10,082 nt of DNA from Verrucomicrobiales bacterium (lineage in GTDB: Bacteria; Verrucomicrobiota; Verrucomicrobiia; Limisphaerales; SXQI01). Shown one piece after another: positions 5,354 through 10,082 of the stretch. Numbering within the stretch: the stretch's first letter is position 1; each line of letters starts with the position of its first letter. A program made the position numbers and the translations under genes. The stretch is from contig JAQGOX010000044.1 of NCBI GenBank assembly GCA_028293365.1, positions 1 to 10,082 of the forward strand, read 5' to 3'. The notes beneath the pieces were generated by a model that was not told the origin of the DNA, did no database searches, and saw only the letters and a program-made list of their open reading frames with translations.

Positions 5354-7612
5354 TCACGGTTCGAAGAAATAGAGGGACCGGCGCGGTTCCCATCGGGTGG
5401 GCTGGCGCAAGACAGCGTGAGATTGGTCCCAGATGAATTTTGCAACGATTGCTTTTTCCGGTGAGGCGTCACAGTTTAACGCTGCGGTCTGCGCGAGTCT
5501 TAAGACGGCTCGATTGTAGCGGCGGCAAAGATCATCCTGCGCTCCCGCGGGGCTGCGCACATCGAGGCTCCCGCAATCAAAGCCATCACCTTTACCCTGT
5601 TCGAGCAGTTTTTTCATTGAGTCAGTCTTTGCCTGTACGGTTACGAGAGGGGTGGCATAAACTTTCGCGGCTTTCGCTTGCGCTTCGTTCACGATCGCTT
5701 CCAACTCGTTCAGGTAAGGACGCAATTCCGGCGAGTTAACCTTTTGGTCTGCGAGATACGTTTTTATTTGTGTGAACGAGGCCCCATATTGATCCACTCG
5801 TTCGCGAATCCCGCGGATGAACTCAAACAGATGCGTCGCCAGGTTTACTCCAACGGTGCCTTTTTCTTCCTGCTTGATGTGGGAGAGACGTGTGGTCGTC
5901 GCGCACACGGGCCGGTCATACATGAATTCATCCGGAGTGGTATAATTCAATTTGCGAATTCGGTTCGCGTCGAAATCAAGCAGGGCCGCCGCTTTTTCTT
6001 TTCCCAGCGAAGCCTGCAGCACCTCAACGGGTGAAGTGAGATCGGCAGCAGCCGGTTCCAGGAAGTAGATCAAAGCGTCCCCGTTTGGACTGAAGCTTTT
6101 TTCGAAATGAACGACTGTATGAGAACCGTCGAAATAAAACGGATAATGATTCCAATCTTCGAACCAGACTCCCCACATACGCGTTTTCATATGTGCGATC
6201 GGAAAAGAATAACTCATGTAAGGATGGTTGAAGGAAGGTTCCCCGCCGGGGCTAACGAAGAAATGTCCCATCCACCGAGCCTGAAACGGCTGCGTCCAAC
6301 CAATCTGAGTGTAATCAGCGAGCCAGTCTTCCTGCAACGGCTCTTTGTGCCAAATTCCTGGATGATCCGCGAAAGAAATTGCGAATCCGCCTTGGTCAGT
6401 CGCGATTGAAAGCGAATCGAACATCCGGTTTTTGTCATTGCCCGAAAGGCCCAGGCTTGCTGCCTGATTGTCAGAATCCCAGCTCGCAGTCATCATGCTG
6501 TCGTTTCCATCGATCAATCCGACAAACCATTGAGTGGACGGAATCCGCACCTCCCCGGTTGATGAATACCTGGCGGGTGTATAACAAATGTCCGAGCCGA
6601 CGAACGAAGGGAGTATGCCATAGCGCATGGAACAATTTCGGATCTGAAATTGCGGAATTTCAGTTGCCTCTATCCGGACGATTCCGTTCTGCAACCAGGC
6701 CGTATAAGAATGTTTGGTGTCCTCGGAAACGACTCGAATGCCGGTCCGATCACCCGATTTAATTGAAGAGCAGGTGGTCGCTTTGAGGGCAGGGGATGGA
6801 ACGACTCTGCCTCGAACCTTTAGGTCGGAACCATGAGCCGTATATAACACCAAACTTCCATCCTCTTTGCTTAGCGTGCCAGCGAGTTGCCCTGATTGAA
6901 AAACAGGCACACCGTCGAACCTGTGCGAATCTTCAGCGATGGAAGTCCAGTGGTTTTTGGCGCTCCAGTCGAGGTTGTTGATTGGCTCTTTCGCTTCCCA
7001 GAGCGCGAGGGTGGCTGGGGCCGCCGGTTGATACCGCACCAATTCAAAGTCGTCAGCCAGGAGTGGCGAGGCCATGTCTGAGCCAGCACCGTGATAGATT
7101 CTGTATTCCGGGGACATGCCTCCAAGTGAAAGCGTTAGTCCACCGTTCCGATCCAGCACACAGAACGCCTCTATTTGGGTCCATTGCCCTTTTGGAACGG
7201 AGATCTCGGAATAGTTGTAGGCCGCCCAGGGCCGAGCAGGATCTTGAAGAATGAATGCCAGCCGTTGTTCCGCTTCGGATTTGACCCAGCAGCGAGCCAG
7301 GTAGGCCCCGGCTTGCACGGAGGAGACTGATTGTTCCACAGCGCTGCGTTTTGGGATCGCAATGGCGTTTGCGCCCTTGTGCGCCCCCGTTTCAGTGAGC
7401 TTTGTCTTATCAGCAGAGTCTTTTACGGTTCTCCAGCCAGGAGGACTTGCCGGGTCTGCCGCAGCCTCTTCGAACCCTTCATTGCGCAACAAATTTACCG
7501 CGGGTGAAGCAAATGCCCGATTGGCGTATGGTTCGAGCGAAACTACTGCCAGAAGGCCAAGGATGGAAAAAATGCCGGGTCGGGTGTGAGACGCCATCGA
7601 AGTTGACTTCAT
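5354..7612 (-). CDS. Large secreted protein with carbohydrate-binding-like N-terminal domain
   Basis: The start at 7612 gives 752 aa. The frame is open to 7675, and an ATG at 7597 is also possible; none has a clear ribosome binding site. The signal peptide has a basic start, a hydrophobic core at about 13-25, and A-F-A cleavage near residue 35. Residues 38-195 resemble a CBM4/9/22-type beta-sandwich: N-L-L-R-N-E-G-F-E near the start, a P-P-G-W, W-x-Q near 144 and D-D-F-E-L-V at 188-193. These are features of xylan- and glucan-binding modules. The middle (about 200-560) is Trp/Tyr-rich with no motif I can name, and may be another beta-rich domain such as a galactose-mutarotase-like or glycosidase-associated fold. 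Residues 590-735 look helical. No catalytic residue pair is recognised. It heads the leftward operon with the SUMF1 lipoprotein and TPR genes, which suggests a shared extracellular or envelope role, perhaps polysaccharide handling. Confidence 0.82.
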   Translation of the reverse strand: MKSTSMASHTRPGIFSILGLLAVVSLEPYANRAFASPAVNLLRNEGFEEAAADPASPPGWRTVKDSADKTKLTETGAHKGANAIAIPKRSAVEQSVSSVQAGAYLARCWVKSEAEQRLAFILQDPARPWAAYNYSEISVPKGQWTQIEAFCVLDRNGGLTLSLGGMSPEYRIYHGAGSDMASPLLADDFELVRYQPAAPATLALWEAKEPINNLDWSAKNHWTSIAEDSHRFDGVPVFQSGQLAGTLSKEDGSLVLYTAHGSDLKVRGRVVPSPALKATTCSSIKSGDRTGIRVVSEDTKHSYTAWLQNGIVRIEATEIPQFQIRNCSMRYGILPSFVGSDICYTPARYSSTGEVRIPSTQWFVGLIDGNDSMMTASWDSDNQAASLGLSGNDKNRMFDSLSIATDQGGFAISFADHPGIWHKEPLQEDWLADYTQIGWTQPFQARWMGHFFVSPGGEPSFNHPYMSYSFPIAHMKTRMWGVWFEDWNHYPFYFDGSHTVVHFEKSFSPNGDALIYFLEPAAADLTSPVEVLQASLGKEKAAALLDFDANRIRKLNYTTPDEFMYDRPVCATTTRLSHIKQEEKGTVGVNLATHLFEFIRGIRERVDQYGASFTQIKTYLADQKVNSPELRPYLNELEAIVNEAQAKAAKVYATPLVTVQAKTDSMKKLLEQGKGDGFDCGSLDVRSPAGAQDDLCRRYNRAVLRLAQTAALNCDASPEKAIVAKFIWDQSHAVLRQPTRWEPRRSLYFFEP

Positions 7613-7690
7613 AGTTGCGATCTTTGTTTGGAAAGTGGTTGCAGCGATTGCCGAACCGCCTCGTTTATGATCCATTGGAAGCTCTCAAAG

Positions 7691-7712
7691 GCCGATTTAA
7701 GTGTCAATCGGC
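7691..7712. repeat. Hairpin-forming inverted repeat upstream of the 752-aa gene
   Basis: GCCGATT (7691-7697) and AATCGGC (7706-7712) are a perfect 7-bp inverted repeat around an 8-nt loop. Three more pairs (CTC at 7683-7685 with GAG at 7713-7715) are possible across a bulge. It lies about 80 nt upstream of the ATG at 7612, inside the 290-bp divergent intergenic region. It could be an mRNA leader hairpin or an operator. There is no T-run, so it is not an intrinsic terminator. Confidence 0.4.
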
Positions 7713-7857
7713 GAGTTATGGGATTGATGGAATTCGCGAGCGGCTTGACCCCTTGAAATTCACTGAGGCAATTCACCCTAAAGGCCAGTTGTTGCATTGA
7801 AAGCAAACCGCGCGTCAGTCGCTTCTGAGTCAAACCGATCTTATTAACGATATTTGT

Positions 7858-7886
7858 TTGATTTGGAGTGGCGCGTTCATTAGAAC
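7858..7886 (+). promoter_or_regulatory. Candidate promoter of the acyltransferase gene
   Basis: TTGATT (7858-7863) and TAGAAC (7881-7886) are exactly 17 bp apart, each matching the sigma70 consensus at four of six bases. The expected start of transcription near 7893 would leave a leader of about 9 nt before the ATG at 7902. This agrees with the absence of a Shine-Dalgarno sequence. Evidence is by eye only. Confidence 0.3.
7875..7886. promoter_or_regulatory. GTTC-N4-GAAC palindrome over the candidate -10 box
   Basis: GTTC-ATTA-GAAC forms a perfect 4+4 palindrome whose right half coincides with the candidate -10 and ends 15 bp before the acyltransferase ATG. This is a textbook repressor position. 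It matches eight of the ten fixed bases of the TGTTC-N4-GAACA LexA motif recalled for Verrucomicrobia; the outer T and A are C and T here. The only other GTTC-N4-GAAC I found in the window is at 4270-4281. Confidence 0.35.
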
Positions 7887-7901
7887 TTCGCGGCCAAACC
7901 G

Positions 7902-8975
7902 ATGAGACGCCGTATTGAAATCACCAACCTCACGGCTTTGCGGTTTTTCGCGGCATTGTTAGTGTTCATCGATCACTTCACAATGCTTCCGGGACCGAAT
8001 CGCTTTGAATATGTTCGCGACTGCGGCGCCGTTGGAGTTTCAGTTTTCTTTGTGCTAAGTGGGTTTATTCTTACCTATAACTACATCGATCTGGATTGGC
8101 AGAATCGCTTTCGTTTTTCGGCGAAGGAGTTTTACATTGCGCGCGTGGGACGCATTTATCCATTACACTTTCTCGCCGCATTGTTCGCGCTTCCTTTGGC
8201 TTTGAACAGCATCACGGCGCGCCTGATTCCGGCTGCATTGCCGGCGCATTTGGCTTTGGTGAATATGTTTTTCCCAATCAAGCAATTGGGGGCGCCGCCC
8301 AACAAGGTGGCATGGACGTTAAGTTGCGAGGTTTTCTTTTATTTGCTGACACCGATGTTGTTTTGGTTTTTGAATAAGTTTTCCATTTCCCGTCGCGGTT
8401 TCGGTGTGGGCGTTTCGTTCTGGATTTTGGGTGAAGTGATTCTTTTCAACGCGATTCCGGATTGGCAACCCTATTTTCATAATTACGGCGTCTTTAGATT
8501 TTGCGATTATTTGGTCGGGGTTTGGCTTTGCCTGCTTTTCACTGAAAAGAAAGGAATGAGGCTCGGCGGAGGAATGGTTTTCCTGGCTATTTCTCTCATC
8601 GCGGTTGCGCAGATGCTTCCCTCGGCTGCGGCGACGTTCGTCCCAATCGCGATTCTATGGTTGCCTGGGGCCGCGCTGATTGTGTTGGCCCTGGCCTGTT
8701 TTGACGGAGGCGTGAATAAAGTTTTGGCTCGACCACTGCTTTTGCTGCTCGGAAACGCAAGCTTTGCGCTTTATTTGTTTCATGAAGCCGCATTTCGGTA
8801 CCTCAAAGTATTGCTGGATATGAAGAGGATTGTTCTATCTGGTGCGTTGATGGTTTTGGTCTTTTTAATCACATTTTTGATTTTTCAATTTGGCGCCGTT
8901 TGGCTGCACAAACGGTATGAGGTGCCATTACAGCGATGGACCAAGGCTCGCCTGGGAAAAATCTTCCTTGGCTGA
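7902..8975 (+). CDS. Acyltransferase-3 family integral membrane protein (OafA/ExoZ type)
   Basis: This 357-aa protein is a polytopic inner-membrane O-acyltransferase of the acyltransferase-3 family, which moves acetyl or similar groups to sugars of exopolysaccharide, O-antigen or other glycans. Family marks are L-T-A-L-R-F-F-A-A (10-18), the catalytic-type histidine in I-D-H-F (H25), and G-V-S-V-F-F-V-L-S-G-F-I-L (45-57). Further marks are the cytoplasmic R-V-G-R-I-Y-P-L-H (81-89), the W-T-L-S-C-E-V-F-F-Y (138-147) element, and L-G-N-A-S-F-A-L-Y-L-F-H (283-294) near the end. About ten hydrophobic helices fill the chain, and the length is normal for the family. There is no soluble SGNH extension. 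It is a single gene, divergent from the secreted-protein operon and convergent with the photolyase. The acceptor glycan cannot be read from sequence. The start is the ATG with the family N-terminus intact, despite no ribosome binding site. Confidence 0.92.
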   Translation: MRRRIEITNLTALRFFAALLVFIDHFTMLPGPNRFEYVRDCGAVGVSVFFVLSGFILTYNYIDLDWQNRFRFSAKEFYIARVGRIYPLHFLAALFALPLALNSITARLIPAALPAHLALVNMFFPIKQLGAPPNKVAWTLSCEVFFYLLTPMLFWFLNKFSISRRGFGVGVSFWILGEVILFNAIPDWQPYFHNYGVFRFCDYLVGVWLCLLFTEKKGMRLGGGMVFLAISLIAVAQMLPSAAATFVPIAILWLPGAALIVLALACFDGGVNKVLARPLLLLLGNASFALYLFHEAAFRYLKVLLDMKRIVLSGALMVLVFLITFLIFQFGAVWLHKRYEVPLQRWTKARLGKIFLG

Positions 8976-9000
8976 TTTGATTCCGCTATTCGATCGGGCG

Positions 9001-9015
9001 GTGCCGAAACGGCGC
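9001..9015. terminator. Small hairpin between convergent acyltransferase and photolyase genes
   Basis: GTGCCG-AAA-CGGCGC can form a six-pair stem (one G-T pair) with a three-base loop in the 76-bp gap between the two convergent stop codons. Only a short ATTTT follows on the plus strand and there is no T-run on the minus strand. It may mark a bidirectional 3' end, but is weak as an intrinsic terminator. Confidence 0.3.
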
Positions 9016-9051
9016 TGTAAATTTTGCCGGACGTGGGCTAATCAACGCCAA

Positions 9052-10082
9052 TTAAATCGGCTGGGAGGATTTCATTCTTGTATAGGCGTCCAAAGCAACT
9101 TCTCTGGCAATGGAATGGCTCACAATTGGTTTGGGGTAGTTGCCTCCGAGGTCGATTCCGGCCTGTGCCAGAATCTGACTTGGTGCTTCCCAGGGACGAT
9201 GGAGCCACCTGTCATTCAACCTGCCAAGCTCGGGGCACCATTGTCGAACATAGCCACCGTTTGGATCGAACTTTTCCCCTTGAAGAACCGGATTGAATAT
9301 ACGGAAGTACGGGGCGGCATCCGCGCCGCAGCCTGCCGACCATTGCCAGCCCAGTGTGTTCTGTGCAAGATCGGCGTCCACCAGTGTATCCCAAAACCAT
9401 CGCGCTCCGGCTTGCCAGGCAATTAGTAAATCTTTGACCAGGAAGCTGGCAACGATCATGCGTACGCGATTGTGCATCCAGCCGGTCGCCCACAATTCGC
9501 GCATGCCCGCGTCGACGATCGGATATCCAGTCTGGCCTTTTTGCCAGGCGCTGAGCCATGCAGCATCTTCGCGCCAGGGGAAGTGCTTGAAGTTGGTTCG
9601 CAACGGCTCGGCAGGTGTTTGGGGAAAGTGAAAAAGCAAATGATGTGCGAACTCCCGCCATCCCAATTCGGTAATGAACTGGGAACTTCGCCAGGCCCCT
9701 TCATCGGAATTCGACGGTTTCGCATTTCGCACTGCATGCCAGATTTGCCTTGGGCTGATTTCACCAAAATGCAGGTGCGGCGAGAGGCGGGAAGTCCCGG
9801 CAATATCGGGACGATTTCGCCGTTTTGAGTAATCAGAAAATTCTTCAGTTAGAAAGCGTTTCAGATTCGCTTTGGCACCGGTTTCACCCGGCTGCCAGGC
9901 GGTACGAAGCCCTTCAGCCCATTTGGTTTTGGGGTCCAGTTTCAAGTCATCCAATAGAATGGAATCGGGCCAATTCGTTGGGATCGGCAGCTTTATTGGG
10001 GCTGGCAATGGCTCTGTTGGTTCTGGTTCGGCTAAACAGCGCTTCCAGTAGGGCGTGAAAACTTGAAATGGTTTTCCAGCCT
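9052..10082 (-). CDS. phrB: Deoxyribodipyrimidine photolyase (class I), 5'-truncated by the window edge
   Basis: This enzyme repairs UV-induced cyclobutane pyrimidine dimers using light and FADH-. The frame stays open to the right edge: upstream of a TTG at 10008 it reads P-F-Q-V-F-T-P-Y-W-K-R, the standard photolyase linker. The TTG is therefore internal, and about 130 residues of the N-terminal antenna-binding domain lie outside. The visible 342 residues hold the FAD domain: T-S-R-L-S-P-H-L-H-F-G-E-I-S, W-R-E-F, G-Y-P-I-V-D-A-G-M-R, W-M-H-N-R-V-R-M, then D-A-D-L-A-Q-N-T-L-G-W-Q-W and D-A-A-P-Y-F-R-I-F-N-P. The Asn four residues before the W-Q-W (codon near 9358) aligns with the E. coli Asn378 facing FAD N5. 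This supports a photolyase rather than a plant- or animal-type cryptochrome. The C-terminus ends normally with no extension. It converges on the acyltransferase gene. Confidence 0.95.
   Translation of the reverse strand, partial: AGKPFQVFTPYWKRCLAEPEPTEPLPAPIKLPIPTNWPDSILLDDLKLDPKTKWAEGLRTAWQPGETGAKANLKRFLTEEFSDYSKRRNRPDIAGTSRLSPHLHFGEISPRQIWHAVRNAKPSNSDEGAWRSSQFITELGWREFAHHLLFHFPQTPAEPLRTNFKHFPWREDAAWLSAWQKGQTGYPIVDAGMRELWATGWMHNRVRMIVASFLVKDLLIAWQAGARWFWDTLVDADLAQNTLGWQWSAGCGADAAPYFRIFNPVLQGEKFDPNGGYVRQWCPELGRLNDRWLHRPWEAPSQILAQAGIDLGGNYPKPIVSHSIAREVALDAYTRMKSSQPI

Noticed and set aside
9212..9661. Long alternative frame opposite or within the photolyase gene
   Set aside because: It is a shadow of the photolyase coding sequence in another frame, with no family motifs; the photolyase motifs are unambiguous.

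Overview
The window is an ordinary-looking bacterial chromosome segment of mid GC content. It has seven genes that are complete or nearly so, plus two genes cut by the window edges. The best guess is a member of the Verrucomicrobiota (Pedosphaera/Limisphaera-like). This rests on weak Shine-Dalgarno sequences at most starts, a secreted fibronectin-III protein with a W-P-A-D-P-N-A-T-G-Y strand, large secreted carbohydrate-binding-like proteins, and sites resembling the LexA palindrome I recall for that phylum. This is an inference; there is no rRNA or marker gene to confirm it.

Layout, left to right. (1) 1-213, minus: the N-terminus of a secreted fibronectin-III protein that runs off the left edge. 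(2) 214-622: a 409-bp gap with a weak promoter candidate and a small perfect inverted repeat. (3) 623-1726, minus: a lipoprotein of a conserved but functionally unassigned type. It is divergent from (4) 1978-3857, plus: a HAD phosphatase and an aminoglycoside-phosphotransferase-fold kinase that overlap by ATGA, followed by a possible terminator. (5) 3919-7612, minus: a three-gene unit transcribed leftward. It encodes a 752-aa secreted protein with a carbohydrate-binding-like N-terminus, a lipoprotein with a formylglycine-generating-enzyme-type (SUMF1) fold, and a small TPR protein. Junctions are 11 bp apart and a 4-bp ATGA overlap. (6) 7613-7901: a divergent intergenic region with a hairpin and a GTTC-N4-GAAC palindrome next to the following start. 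(7) 7902-8975, plus: an integral-membrane acyltransferase-3 protein (OafA/ExoZ type). (8) 9052-10082, minus: the FAD domain of a class I DNA photolyase whose N-terminal domain lies beyond the right edge.

How they may work together. The leftward operon looks like an envelope or extracellular module: two exported proteins and a TPR partner. The phosphatase/kinase pair is probably a small-molecule phosphorylation/dephosphorylation couple of unknown substrate. The photolyase repairs UV lesions. Two GTTC-N4-GAAC palindromes occur, one inside the TPR gene and one over a candidate -10 before the acyltransferase. They are the most intriguing non-coding signal. I see no transposase, CRISPR array, tRNA or rRNA, or recognisable defence system.
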